Virus record (IMG/VR): IMGVR_UViG_3300021057_000274
Coordinates: 124,001-188,000 of that record
Length of the DNA: 64,000 nucleotides
From: a virus
Strand: one strand, 5' to 3'
Made by a program: the position numbers and the translations under genes. Each line of letters starts with the position of its first letter. Within the stretch, counting starts at the first letter, position 1. Shown here piece by piece: positions 1 through 6,901 of the stretch. The notes under the pieces were generated by a model. It was not told where the DNA came from. It made no database searches and saw only the letters and a list, made by a program, of their open reading frames with translations.

Positions 1-207
1 CTAGTTCGCAGCTCGCTCTCCGCTCACTGCTGCTTCGTCGGGACGGTCATCGACACCGATCGCCCGCACTTTCAAGATAACGCGAAGACGGTGCAGATGG
101 TCGTGAACGGCGAGCTGCTCTACGAGAGCATCTGCGAGGTTTTCGACGAGAGGGACGGCGAGAAGATCGTCCAAGCTCTCAACCTCCTCGAGAAGCTCAG
201 GTCGTGA
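1..207 (+). CDS. Hypothetical protein, C-terminal fragment cut by window edge
   Basis: The frame is open from the first base to a TGA at 205-207 and gives the last 68 residues of a protein ending LLEKLRS. The fragment has a Cys-Cys pair near its start and an acidic, helix-prone tail. Codon choice (GAG, AAG, CTC, GTC, ATC) matches the confident genes nearby. Its stop overlaps the GTG start of the next gene (GTGA), a translational-coupling arrangement used throughout this window. No family recognised. Confidence 0.6.
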   Translation, partial: LVRSSLSAHCCFVGTVIDTDRPHFQDNAKTVQMVVNGELLYESICEVFDERDGEKIVQALNLLEKLRS

Positions 208-518
208 GCGACGTCCTGATCCTCGCCGGGATGTGCTTTCTCGCGATGGTAGCCTACGGCTACTACCGCAAGGTCAAGTATGGTCCGGTGATCTTAAAGG
301 TTAGAGTGCTCGACTACGTCGACGCCCTCGAGATCCCCTCTCGAGAGGCTCGCAAGCCTGGAAAGCCCCACTACGCCTCTAAGTCCGAGATAAAGCGTTG
401 GTGCGACTCGAGCGTCGTCATGATCAACGGGCGGCCTCGCGGGTGGCGAGAGCAGGTGAAATTTCCTGTCAACAGCCTGGTCTTCTTCCCGAAGGGGAAG
501 CGGATCACGATCTTCTAA
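204..518 (+). CDS. Small membrane-anchored protein with S4-like tail
   Basis: 104 residues from a GTG that overlaps the upstream stop. Residues 3-20 form one hydrophobic segment (VLILAGMCFLAMVAYGYY), so the protein is probably anchored in the inner membrane with the rest in the cytoplasm. The C-terminal half (residues 60-104) has the look of a small S4-type RNA-binding fold: SKSEIKRWCDSS, then MINGR, then a basic strand near the end. The S4 similarity is my inference from pattern only. The stop TAA overlaps the next start (TAATG). Confidence 0.65.
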   Translation: MSDVLILAGMCFLAMVAYGYYRKVKYGPVILKVRVLDYVDALEIPSREARKPGKPHYASKSEIKRWCDSSVVMINGRPRGWREQVKFPVNSLVFFPKGKRITIF

Positions 519-715
519 TGCGCCCCGAGCCCAAGTTTGGCTTCGATTGGCTTGTCGAGGACACGACAGGCAAGCGCTACGTTGTGGTTGATCGCAACTG
601 GAGCGAGCAAGACGAGACCTGGTGGTACAGGCTCGTCCCGCAATGGTCTCTGCCGCCGGGGAGGTTTCACCGGCTGTACGGGCTCCCCGAAGATTCACTA
701 AAGGAGGTAACATGA
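518..715 (+). CDS. Hypothetical 65-aa protein
   Basis: The start is the ATG that overlaps the upstream TAA (TAATG). A start further upstream would run deep into the preceding gene, so the short form is preferred. The protein is rich in Trp, Arg and Asp and reads as a small soluble domain (FGFDWLVEDTTGKRYVVVD near its start). It may bind nucleic acid or another phage protein, but no family is recognised. Its end overlaps the macro-domain gene by four bases (ATGA). Confidence 0.55.
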   Translation: MRPEPKFGFDWLVEDTTGKRYVVVDRNWSEQDETWWYRLVPQWSLPPGRFHRLYGLPEDSLKEVT

Positions 716-1263
716 TCGAGCAACGAAACGGCGACGTCCTCAACGTCCCCGAGGGCATCATCGTTCACGGATGCAATTGCCTCGGGGTGATGGGCGCCGG
801 CGTCGCTCTCCAGGTAAAGAGCCGCTTTCCTGAGGCCTTCAAAGCTTACCGCAAGCAATTCGAGTCCTCCTACGTGTTCGGCGTCGACCCGTTCATGAAG
901 AAGTACCACGAGTACAACGGTCTCAACCTCGGCGACATCATCGCGGTTCAAGTAGGCGAGAAAAAGTGGATCATCAACGCGATGACGCAGGAGAAGTTCG
1001 GCACGGACAAGCGGCACGTCAACTACGAAGCCGTAGCTACCTGCTTCGAGAAGGTCAGTGAGTTCGCGCGATCGGTGCTCGCTGAATTTTATGGACGCGG
1101 AGATGGAACGCTCGACCTCCAGAGAGCGATCGATCACCCTCTCCAGATCTGCTTTCCAGCGATCGGAGCAGGTCTCGCTGGAGGAAACTGGAAGATCATC
1201 GCAAACATCATCGACAACACCGTTCCAGACACCTTCAAGAAGGTCCTCTATGTCTACACGTGA
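712..1263 (+). CDS. Macro-domain protein (ADP-ribose binding/processing)
   Basis: 183 residues that match a stand-alone macro domain. A GDV strand near residue 8 is followed by VHGCNCLGVMGAGVALQV (about 19-36), the ADP-ribose-binding segment with the conserved Asn. A late FPAIGAGLAGGNW segment forms the second phosphate loop. Macro domains of this Poa1-like kind bind or hydrolyse ADP-ribose 1''-phosphate or ADP-ribosyl groups. In a phage this could recycle NAD breakdown products or remove host ADP-ribosylation; the role here is inferred. The ATG is chosen because a perfect AAGGAGGT lies just upstream (701-708). A longer start upstream would lie inside the previous gene. Confidence 0.85.
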   Translation: MIEQRNGDVLNVPEGIIVHGCNCLGVMGAGVALQVKSRFPEAFKAYRKQFESSYVFGVDPFMKKYHEYNGLNLGDIIAVQVGEKKWIINAMTQEKFGTDKRHVNYEAVATCFEKVSEFARSVLAEFYGRGDGTLDLQRAIDHPLQICFPAIGAGLAGGNWKIIANIIDNTVPDTFKKVLYVYT

Positions 1264-1357
1264 ACGTTGCGCTGGTTGTCCGTACTTCGTCGTGCACTAC
1301 CCGGAGTACCGCGGGCACGGTGATCGCCCAGCAAAGCTGAAGCAGCCGCCTCGATAG
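1250..1357 (+). CDS. Small CxxC protein, 35 aa
   Basis: This reading frame begins with an ATG inside the end of the macro-domain gene (14-base overlap) and encodes MSTRERCAGCPYFVVHYPEY followed by a basic tail. One CxxC pair could bind a metal together with another chain or His residues. The frame ends inside the loop of the hairpin that follows, as expected for the last gene before a terminator. Function unknown. Confidence 0.45.
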   Translation: MSTRERCAGCPYFVVHYPEYRGHGDRPAKLKQPPR

Positions 1358-1370
1358 AAGGCGGCTATTT
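1344..1370 (+). terminator. Probable intrinsic terminator
   Basis: Inverted repeat AGCCGCCT ... AGGCGGCT, an 8-bp perfect stem with a 7-nt loop, followed by TATTT. The U-tract is short, so termination strength is uncertain. It separates the macro-domain unit from the next late-type promoter motif. Confidence 0.6.
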
Positions 1371-1407
1371 AGGCGGGCGACTCTGGAAAACACCGCCTCT
1401 TGAGCGT

Positions 1408-1416
1408 GATAAATAC
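1408..1416 (+). promoter_or_regulatory. T4-type late promoter motif (GATAAATAC)
   Basis: Matches the T4 late consensus TATAAATA at seven of eight positions. It lies 47 nt before the ATG of the candidate prohead core gene, leaving room for a leader with a Shine-Dalgarno (AGAGGA at 1449-1454). Confidence 0.65.
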
Positions 1417-1462
1417 CTGCAACGTCGGTGAGACGTTGCCAATCACCTCAGAGGAATACCAG

Positions 1463-1678
1463 ATGACGCCAGAAGAAGTCAGAGCCAAGCTTCGCGACAC
1501 GATCAACGCGCTCATTAAAGATGAGCCGGAGCAAGCCACCAAGTCCCTCCACGACGTGCTCGCCGCAAAGATGCGCGATCGCGTTAACCCACCCGAGCCG
1601 GTTGATCCCGCGGCTACCCCCGAGCCGGTTGATACAGACACGACTCCAGAGCCCAAGCCAGAGGCTGAGGTCGAGTAA
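1463..1678 (+). CDS. Candidate prohead core protein (T4 gp67-like)
   Basis: 71 residues: a short helical head (LRDTINALIKDEPEQATKSL, then DVLAAKM) and a Pro/Asp/Glu-rich acidic tail built from repeats of EPVD and TPEP. T4 gp67 (internal prohead core protein) has the same layout, a short helix around a DLVAARKLF-type segment followed by a very acidic tail. The preceding late promoter motif fits a capsid-assembly gene. The ATG at 1463 is preferred over earlier TTG/GTG codons because AGAGGA stands 8 nt upstream. The assignment rests on architecture and context, not on strong residue identity. Confidence 0.5.
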   Translation: MTPEEVRAKLRDTINALIKDEPEQATKSLHDVLAAKMRDRVNPPEPVDPAATPEPVDTDTTPEPKPEAEVE

Positions 1679-2184
1679 TGCTGGTAGTGCCCGTTCCCGG
1701 AGACAAGGTGAGGACGGTTGACGACAGCTCACCGCGCGTCGTCAGCTCCTTCACCAGTCTCAAGGATCAGCCTGCGGTTTACCTTGACCAGGAGACCTCC
1801 AAGGAGCGGTTCATCTACTTCTCTGACATCGTCGAGATCAACGGGGTCACCGTCGAGTACCAGTCTGACAGCAAGGTGTTCAGCGCGCTCGGGCCCCTCA
1901 AGCGCAAGTACAACATCCCGCAGCCGAAGGATGTCATCGTTGTACGGCTGCTCGAGAAGCCACACAACGACGAGAAGGAAGAAGTTGAGGTCACCAAGAT
2001 TCGCCTCCACAGCAAGAAGGAGGGCATCTCTCGCGGGTTGCTCGCTTGCGGGAAGGAGTCTTGCTTCACTCTAGCGGAGGTCCTTGACCTCCGCCGCAGC
2101 TCATGGTCCGAAAAGTTTGACGCTAGCCAGTTCCATCGCTACTACCGAGACTACCTACCGTTCGGCCTGAAGACCAAGGGTTAA
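1678..2184 (+). CDS. Hypothetical protein, probable head-assembly neighbour
   Basis: 168 residues, beta-rich and basic toward the C-terminus, starting at an ATG overlapping the previous stop (TAATG). It has no signal peptide or membrane segment. The middle contains FIYFSDIVEINGVTVEYQ and a KEEVEVTKIRLHSKK stretch. The C-terminal 60 residues hold two cysteines (LACGKESCF) and end in an aromatic YYRDYLPFG segment. In T4 the gene after gp67 is gp68, another core protein, but I cannot show similarity. It is probably a late protein because it is coupled to the gene behind the 1408 promoter motif. Confidence 0.65.
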   Translation: MLVVPVPGDKVRTVDDSSPRVVSSFTSLKDQPAVYLDQETSKERFIYFSDIVEINGVTVEYQSDSKVFSALGPLKRKYNIPQPKDVIVVRLLEKPHNDEKEEVEVTKIRLHSKKEGISRGLLACGKESCFTLAEVLDLRRSSWSEKFDASQFHRYYRDYLPFGLKTKG

Positions 2185-2194
2185 CCCTCCTCGG

Positions 2195-2203
2195 GATAAA
2201 TAG
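2195..2203 (+). promoter_or_regulatory. T4-type late promoter motif (GATAAATAG)
   Basis: Lies in the 43-base gap after the previous stop, 25 nt upstream of the ATG chosen for the next gene. It belongs to the leadered class: a GAGGAG Shine-Dalgarno separates motif and start. Confidence 0.65.
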
Positions 2204-2227
2204 CTCGTCAATCCCATGAGGAGTAGC

Positions 2228-2833
2228 ATGCCAGGCAATCTCAGGTTTTTCCTCCTCCGCGAAGCGCTCCGCCAGGATCATGCCAAGCACTTCATTCGCT
2301 ACTCAGAGCAATACCACAGCGAGGTCTTCGCTGACCTCAAGAAGACGATGTATGAGGATTGGAGCCGTCAGCTTAGCGCGATCGCCAAGCGTTACCCGCC
2401 GCGCGAGGAGCTGATCAAGTCGTCCAAGCTGCGGGATGACAGCTCACCGATCTCGTACGAGGTGACCGACGTGATCGAAAAGATCGCGACGACGCGCCAT
2501 CCGCAACCCATTTCGGTCTCTCCCTCGTTCAAGATCCCATTTGTGGTCGATCAGGACGAGCGCAGCGCGATCATCAAGGAGCTGATGGAGATCGCAGCTA
2601 CCAACTTCGAGGCGATGGCCAAGGGGTGGCGGGAGATCTTTCACTACGAGCACAAGGGGAGATTGACACCTAACTTCAGGGTGCTCTCGGAAAACCATGA
2701 AGTACGCTTTCAGCTAGCCATCGAGGAGGGTGGCCACAACTCTTATCGAACCCTCTACGCCGTGCGCGTCGAGTACGGAAAGAAGGGTGGAAAGAAGGCC
2801 TTCGACAGAGTTTACCTCGTCTCTCTGATCTGA
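2228..2833 (+). CDS. Hypothetical late protein, about 201 aa
   Basis: Soluble protein expressed from a late-type promoter motif. An in-frame ATG at 2216 exists, but the second ATG (MPGNLRFFLLREAL) has GAGGAG 5-6 nt before it and is the better start. The N-terminal third is helical and charged; the C-terminal third looks beta-rich (VRFQLAIEEGG, then LYAVRVEYGKKGGKK). No family recognised. Its position between the candidate core gene and the Ntn hydrolase suggests a head-related role. The stop overlaps the next start (TGATG). Confidence 0.7.
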   Translation: MPGNLRFFLLREALRQDHAKHFIRYSEQYHSEVFADLKKTMYEDWSRQLSAIAKRYPPREELIKSSKLRDDSSPISYEVTDVIEKIATTRHPQPISVSPSFKIPFVVDQDERSAIIKELMEIAATNFEAMAKGWREIFHYEHKGRLTPNFRVLSENHEVRFQLAIEEGGHNSYRTLYAVRVEYGKKGGKKAFDRVYLVSLI

Positions 2834-3309
2834 TGACTACCATCGTCGCCGACCAGAAGAGGAAGATCTTAGCGGCGGACTCACTGGTTACCACCTACGG
2901 AGAGGTACCCCACTACTCGACCATGAAGCTCTACCGGGCGAACGGGTCGATCTTCGGCGAGAGCGGCGACGTTGCGGCTGGGCTCCTCTTCAGGAGGTGG
3001 CAGGTCGAGGGTGGGTTGAAGCGCGAGCGCCCGAAGTTTGACTGCTCGGACGACTTCTGCATCCTCGAGATGTCGACCAAGGGCCTCTTCATCTGGGATT
3101 GGACGCTGTCGCGCGAGACCGTCGAGGACGAGATCTTCGCCGTCGGATCTGGGTCTAAGATCGCGATGTACTGCGCGAAGGTTCTCAACTACTCCGCCGA
3201 GCGGTGCATCGCTGAAGTCGCCAAGGTCGAGCTTCACACCGCTCCGCCCATCAAGTTGATAGAGCTAGAAGGTAGCGACGCTCCTCGCATCGTCGTGCCG
3301 ACGTGGTAG
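2833..3309 (+). CDS. Ntn-hydrolase, proteasome beta/HslV-like
   Basis: 158 residues with the signature of the proteasome/HslV fold. It starts MTTIVADQKRKILAADS, so removal of Met exposes an N-terminal Thr. An Asp at residue 16 and a Lys at residue 32 sit where the Thr1-Asp17-Lys33 triad is expected. Further on is AVGSGSKIAMYCA, the GSG helix start typical of HslV. Phage members of this family are usually annotated as Ntn-hydrolase or proteasome-like proteins. Substrate unknown; it could mature a virion protein or itself. No HslU-like ATPase is seen nearby. It is coupled to the upstream gene by TGATG. Confidence 0.75.
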   Translation: MTTIVADQKRKILAADSLVTTYGEVPHYSTMKLYRANGSIFGESGDVAAGLLFRRWQVEGGLKRERPKFDCSDDFCILEMSTKGLFIWDWTLSRETVEDEIFAVGSGSKIAMYCAKVLNYSAERCIAEVAKVELHTAPPIKLIELEGSDAPRIVVPTW

Positions 3310-3620
3310 AAATCATCCTGGTTTGTCTCGCGATCGGCTTGTTCTGGCTCGTCAAGGAAGTTGAGTTTCGCAAGATCTACACGAAGGTAGATCCAGCGAT
3401 CGTTCCGACGGAGGTGATCTTTGAGCGGTCTGACGAGGTCATCGGATCATACCGGGGGTTGAAGATCCATGAGCTTGTCTGGCTCTCAGATGACCGCCCG
3501 TTTGTGTTCGAGTCGGTTGCGATCGAGGCTGATGAGGGATTTTTCGTCGAGCACCCTGAGCTGCAGTACATCCTCGTGGATGGTTGCCTGCTCTATCGAG
3601 AGCTGGAGCCTACCGAGTAA
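3303..3620 (+). CDS. Small membrane protein, 105 aa
   Basis: GTG start overlapping the end of the Ntn hydrolase. Residues 3-18 (EIILVCLAIGLFWLVK) form a single N-terminal membrane anchor. The remainder is acidic and soluble, with several Tyr and a late CLLYRELEPTE end. It has the architecture of a phage-encoded inner-membrane accessory protein; function unknown. It is separated from phoH by 19 nt. Confidence 0.6.
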   Translation: MVEIILVCLAIGLFWLVKEVEFRKIYTKVDPAIVPTEVIFERSDEVIGSYRGLKIHELVWLSDDRPFVFESVAIEADEGFFVEHPELQYILVDGCLLYRELEPTE

Positions 3621-3639
3621 CTCTCACCTAGCAGGACAC

Positions 3640-4311
3640 ATGGCCAAGAGGCAACGTTACCAAAAGCAAGAAAACGGCATCAACCTCCGCTCCTTCCACC
3701 CCAAGAACGCGGACCAGGACTTCTACCTCAAGATGCTTCGTGAGGAGACGATCACCTTCTGCACCGGTCCTGCTGGTACGGGTAAGACGTTCATCACCGT
3801 CTACGCCGCCCTCGAAGCCCTCTTCACTCACCAGGTAAGCAAGATCATCTTGACGCGGCCGATCGTCGCGACCGAGGACATCGGTTACCTTCCCGGGGAC
3901 ATGCACGAGAAGATCCATCCCTACATCATGCCTCTCTTTGACGCGGTCGAGATGCACGTCGGTCCGACGAAGGCAAAGGATCTCTACGCCTACGGGGCGA
4001 TCGAGGTGATTCCGCTCGCGTACATGCGCGGGCGCTCTCTACCGCACGCGTTCTTGATCCTCGATGAGGCGCAGAACACCACCCGGGAGCAGATGAAGAT
4101 GTTTCTGACTCGCATGGGTGAGGGATCGCGAGTCGCGGTGAACGGTGACTCGTCACAGTCAGATCTTCCCAAGGGATCTGACAATGGCTTGTGCTGGGCC
4201 GTCGATCGTCTTCGCGGAGCTGAGTCAGGAATTAGCATCAATAATTTTACTTCGCGAAATATCGTGAGACACCCGTTGATCGAGAAGATTATCGGGCTTC
4301 TAGGTGACTAA
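3640..4311 (+). CDS. phoH: PhoH-like P-loop ATPase
   Basis: 223 residues, the size of phage PhoH proteins. Walker A is GPAGTGKT at 43-50 and Walker B is FLILDEAQ at about 138-145. The PhoH-type segment LTRPIVATEDIGYLPGD follows the first strand, and a sensor-like VNGDSSQSDLP comes late. PhoH is a superfamily 1-related ATPase linked to RNA metabolism and phosphate starvation; it is common in T4-like marine and soil phages, with unclear function. The ATG shown is preferred over an upstream in-frame codon that would lie inside the previous gene. Confidence 0.92.
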   Translation: MAKRQRYQKQENGINLRSFHPKNADQDFYLKMLREETITFCTGPAGTGKTFITVYAALEALFTHQVSKIILTRPIVATEDIGYLPGDMHEKIHPYIMPLFDAVEMHVGPTKAKDLYAYGAIEVIPLAYMRGRSLPHAFLILDEAQNTTREQMKMFLTRMGEGSRVAVNGDSSQSDLPKGSDNGLCWAVDRLRGAESGISINNFTSRNIVRHPLIEKIIGLLGD

Positions 4312-4487
4312 AGCTTTTAGAGCTCTCTCACTCTCCAGCTTTGACCGTTGTTTTTGAGTTTAAGAAGGAGCTCTAGAAGTTTACTTTGATTCTCTTATTT
4401 GTTAAGATCCTCTCGTGTAAGACGACGTTAGATCGTCTACACCGGTCGTCGAAGTTTTGTTCAACCAGCACCGGGATCTAAAAAGCA
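4312..4487 (+). other. 176-base intergenic region, AT-rich
   Basis: No open frame of interest. Base composition is clearly more AT-rich than the flanking genes, as expected of a regulatory gap. Besides the promoter listed separately there is GACGACGTTAGATCGTC near 4420-4437, a short imperfect inverted repeat that could be an operator or hairpin. No U-tract terminator was found after phoH. Confidence 0.4.
4380..4408 (+). promoter_or_regulatory. Possible host sigma70-type promoter
   Basis: TTTACT, 17-nt spacer, TAAGAT: four of six matches in each hexamer, in the AT-rich gap before the next operon. It would give a leader of about 70 nt. Prediction only. Confidence 0.35.
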
Positions 4488-4799
4488 ATGGAAATCAAGG
4501 CAACGTCACGAAACGGCACGTCCTTCAACCAGGAAAACATCAAGGAGCTCAGCGAAAAGTTCAGTCGCTTGATCAAGCAATTAGGCTCGAACAACAAGAA
4601 AGACTGGAAGAAGGGCACAGAATCCACGCGGTATCGGTTCGAGGTCGAGTTCGCCTACGCGATCAACGAGATCGCGATCTGCCCTGAGTACCTGCAAGGC
4701 AAGATGTTTGACGCCGCGTCTGGCGTCGTCAACAACCTGATCAACCACCTGAAGTCCCTCAAGGAGAAAGCGCCGGCGGCAGAAGCCGTTGCGGCCTAA
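4488..4799 (+). CDS. Hypothetical 103-aa protein, first gene of an early unit
   Basis: A soluble, mostly helical protein with a Lys-rich middle (NNKKDWKKGTE) and an Ala-rich tail (APAAEAVAA). The central aromatic stretch RYRFEVEFAYAINEIAICPEY could be a conserved core. It sits directly after a possible host promoter and before the GcrA-like regulator, so it is likely an early gene. I do not recognise a family. Confidence 0.6.
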   Translation: MEIKATSRNGTSFNQENIKELSEKFSRLIKQLGSNNKKDWKKGTESTRYRFEVEFAYAINEIAICPEYLQGKMFDAASGVVNNLINHLKSLKEKAPAAEAVAA

Positions 4800-4805
4800 C
4801 ATCGC

Positions 4806-5048
4806 ATGAAAACCGCTACTCGCAACCACGGAAAGGCCTGGACCTCTGACGAGGTCAAGGTGCTGACCAAGAAGTTCAAGCAGGGTACCGCCCCGAGCAC
4901 GATCGCCGTCTCGCTAGGCCGTACGACCGTCGCGATCGTCGCGAAGCTGAAGGCGCTCGGTTACGTCATCTACAACAAGGGAATTCTCTACAAGCCCTAC
5001 TTCAACATGTTCTCGGGACGGGCGGTCGGCCGCGAGCGCGGCTACTGA
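4806..5048 (+). CDS. GcrA/Myb-like small DNA-binding protein (copy 1)
   Basis: 80 residues. The N-terminal 50 form a three-helix HTH of the SANT/GcrA type: AWTSDEVKVLTKKFKQG, then TIAVSLGRTTVAIVAKL. The pattern W-T-x-E, a K/L-rich first helix, IA..LGRT, and V.AKLKALG parallels the N-terminal domain of the alphaproteobacterial regulator GcrA. The tail is Tyr-rich and basic. A second gene at 10974 shares the arrangement, so this is a paralogous pair. Likely roles are phage promoter control or hijacking of host GcrA-dependent promoters; this is inferred. Confidence 0.6.
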   Translation: MKTATRNHGKAWTSDEVKVLTKKFKQGTAPSTIAVSLGRTTVAIVAKLKALGYVIYNKGILYKPYFNMFSGRAVGRERGY

Positions 5049-5049
5049 G

Positions 5050-5652
5050 ATGTCGTACCTCGTCCACCCACCTAAGTTCGGTCTCGCGATCGACTGGGAG
5101 ACGTCTGGCTATACTCCGCCTCCTGGCGGGTACGCTGACCAACACCAGGGCTTGTCGTTCGCGGCCGTCATCTTTGACTTCCAAACCTTCGAACCTGTCG
5201 AGGAGCTGTACCGGGAGTTGAAGTTTGACGCGTCGAAGTATAAGTGGGAGGCCGGGGCGGCCAAGGTCCACGGGCTCACGCAAGAGCACCTCGCTCAGAA
5301 GGGCGTCGAACCCGTGGACGCTGCCGTTGATCTAGGCAGCTTAGTTTACAAATACATGCTGCAAGAGCCAACCATTCTCCTCGGGCACCGAGTTCACTTT
5401 GACGTCGCGTTCACCAAGCAGCTGATGGACACGATCGGCGTCGAGCTCAACCTCTACCCGACGCCAGTCGACTCATCGATCTTCGGGATGGTGCTGATGG
5501 AGACGCCGCGGTCGATCGTCATCTTCGAGACGATGGGCCTTCCGCCGCGGGGCACCCACAACGCGCTCGAGGACATCAAGCAAAACCTCGTCGCGTTCAA
5601 GCGAATGAAGGAGCTCTTCCTCAAGGGCGTCGCTGCGGAGCTCGCCGAATGA
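5050..5652 (+). CDS. DnaQ-like DEDDh 3'-5' exonuclease
   Basis: 200 residues with the DEDDh motifs in order: GLAIDWETSGY (Asp15, Glu17; motif I), LLGHRVHFDVAF in the middle (motif II region with Asp), and THNALEDIKQNL near the end (His and Asp of motif III). Enzymes of this family remove nucleotides from DNA or RNA 3' ends using two metal ions. The polymerase in this window has its own proofreading domain, so this enzyme is more likely a nucleic-acid turnover or RNase T/ExoX-type activity. It follows the GcrA-like gene by one base and overlaps the next gene by four. Confidence 0.8.
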   Translation: MSYLVHPPKFGLAIDWETSGYTPPPGGYADQHQGLSFAAVIFDFQTFEPVEELYRELKFDASKYKWEAGAAKVHGLTQEHLAQKGVEPVDAAVDLGSLVYKYMLQEPTILLGHRVHFDVAFTKQLMDTIGVELNLYPTPVDSSIFGMVLMETPRSIVIFETMGLPPRGTHNALEDIKQNLVAFKRMKELFLKGVAAELAE

Positions 5653-5867
5653 CCGTTCTCGCCACCATCTTCGGCGTTAGCTTGTTCCTTCTGCTGCTCG
5701 CGGTCGGAGGAACGCTCCTCTACAGGCCCTCACCATCCTCACCGTACGAGGGTGGCCTGATCGAGATCCTCGCGTCTGTCTTCGGGTTCTTCTTTCTGAT
5801 GGTCATCGGCCTCTGGGGTGCGGTGATCAGCGGAGTAGGCATGCTCTCTTGGTGGCTGTTCTCATGA
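5649..5867 (+). CDS. Two-span membrane protein, 72 aa
   Basis: The start ATG overlaps the exonuclease stop (ATGA). Two hydrophobic stretches, residues about 2-25 and 41-70, are separated by a short polar Ser/Pro loop, predicting a hairpin in the inner membrane. No charge-rich domain is present. This is the first of a run of tiny membrane proteins. A holin-type role is possible, but the lysis cassette is elsewhere on the minus strand. Confidence 0.6.
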   Translation: MTVLATIFGVSLFLLLLAVGGTLLYRPSPSSPYEGGLIEILASVFGFFFLMVIGLWGAVISGVGMLSWWLFS

Positions 5868-6028
5868 TCTACTGGCGCGGCGTTCTCGAGCTCTTCAAGT
5901 TTCTCATCCGCGGGTGCTGGGAGGAGATTATCAAGCCCAAGATCATCCTCTGGACCGTCATCGCCTTCGTCACGGCTAGCGTTCTGGCGCTCAGCGTCGG
6001 CTTCGCTCTAGGGGCTCTGTTCTTCTGA
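5864..6028 (+). CDS. Small membrane protein, 54 aa
   Basis: Begins at the ATG of an ATGA overlap and ends in a TGATG overlap, so it is embedded in a coupled chain. The N-terminal 25 residues are amphipathic and basic (MIYWRGVLELFKFLIRG), and residues 28-54 form one long hydrophobic span ending FALGALFF. Codon use matches neighbouring genes. Function unknown. Confidence 0.55.
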   Translation: MIYWRGVLELFKFLIRGCWEEIIKPKIILWTVIAFVTASVLALSVGFALGALFF

Positions 6029-6132
6029 TGGAGTCCTCTGGAGTCATCGAGATCGCGATCAAGGTAATCCTCGCCCTCGCCGCGACTGGATTGTTAGCGA
6101 TCATCTACGTCATCGGAAAGCTCATCCTTTGA
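6028..6132 (+). CDS. Membrane micropeptide, 34 aa
   Basis: Starts at the ATG overlapping the previous stop (TGATG). The encoded peptide, beginning MESSGVIEIAIKVILAL, is almost entirely one transmembrane helix with a single Lys near each end. The tight overlaps on both sides are the main support for it being translated. Function unknown. Confidence 0.45.
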   Translation: MESSGVIEIAIKVILALAATGLLAIIYVIGKLIL

Positions 6133-6365
6133 AGATCATTCCTGCAGGCACGATCAAGCGAATCCACGTCGATCGACGGATCATGGCTCAAAACCGCAAG
6201 CATGGCACAGACCTACCGGCCTACACGATCCAGACCTCAAGGGGTCCGATCAAGGCTCACCTGGTTGAGGTGGTCGGTCAGCTAGTCTTCGACCAGTCAA
6301 AGAAGCAGCTCTCGTGCGGCGCGCGCATGTACGGCGAGACGACGAGCGAGGTTCGCTATCGCTGA
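6129..6365 (+). CDS. Hypothetical 78-aa basic protein
   Basis: The start is a TTG overlapping the previous stop (TTGA). The protein is soluble and basic, beginning MKIIPAGTIKRIHVDRR and continuing with a beta-hairpin-like stretch (YTIQTSRGPIKAHLVEVVGQ). The size and charge would suit a small nucleic-acid or RNA-binding fold, but no family is evident. Confidence 0.55.
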   Translation: MKIIPAGTIKRIHVDRRIMAQNRKHGTDLPAYTIQTSRGPIKAHLVEVVGQLVFDQSKKQLSCGARMYGETTSEVRYR

Positions 6366-6774
6366 CAAGCTCTACGACCTCTTCGTTGAGCACGGCCTGA
6401 TCAGGCCTCCAGAGGAAGACCGACGTGATTCGAATCATAGCAGCAGCTTTATAGCTAAACACGACGATTTAGATTCTCTCTGGGGCGTGCTACGGTCGAT
6501 CGACCTAGGAAGTCGCACCACCTACGACATCTCATGGGGAACAACTAGACTCTCATGCGCAGGTAAGCTCGAGTCGACAAAGCTCAACGTCACCTTTCCT
6601 CTAAGCAGTCTAGAGCTTCTCGAGAAGTACTCCACGTGCAATGGATCCTTTATCGTGACCATATCGTGTTCAACGATCAAGCTGATGTTGGGAGGTTGTC
6701 AGATTCTCAAGTATGAAATTGATCACGACATGATTGACGCCGAGATCGAAGCGATCACCGCTCACAAGATCTGA
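6358..6774 (+). CDS. Hypothetical 138-aa protein with no standard start codon
   Basis: The frame is open from 6286 to 6774 but contains no ATG, GTG or TTG before a GTG at 6487. Coding signal clearly begins earlier: codons from 6361 read ADKLYDLFVEHGLIRPPEED in the phage's preferred usage. The best explanation I can see is an ATC start at 6358, with GAGG (6348-6351) six bases upstream and the previous gene's TGA just inside. An alternative is the GTG at 6487, giving 95 residues, or a sequencing error. The C-terminal part is rich in Ser, Leu and Cys; no family is recognised. Strand and frame are well supported; the start is not. Confidence 0.5.
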   Translation: MADKLYDLFVEHGLIRPPEEDRRDSNHSSSFIAKHDDLDSLWGVLRSIDLGSRTTYDISWGTTRLSCAGKLESTKLNVTFPLSSLELLEKYSTCNGSFIVTISCSTIKLMLGGCQILKYEIDHDMIDAEIEAITAHKI

Positions 6775-6775
6775 T

Positions 6776-6901
6776 ATGCCATTTTCTCCCAAGGATCGCT
6801 TCTTCTGGAGGATGATCATCCTCTCGCTCATTACTTTCTCCGTCGGTGCTACCTGTGTTATTATGCTCATCGTATGGATCTTAAAGCTCTTCTTCTCGTA
6901 G
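6776..6901 (+). CDS. Membrane micropeptide, 41 aa
   Basis: ATG one base after the previous stop; encodes MPFSPKDRFFWRMIILSLIT and continues as one long hydrophobic helix to ILKLFFS. Its 3' end overlaps the start of the exported nuclease gene by 28 bases in a different frame. The Arg/Lys-rich N-terminus predicts a cytoplasmic N-terminus. Function unknown. Confidence 0.5.
   Translation: MPFSPKDRFFWRMIILSLITFSVGATCVIMLIVWILKLFFS

Noticed and set aside
1366-1371. TAAATAG on the minus strand within the terminator region
   Set aside because: No minus-strand gene follows it.
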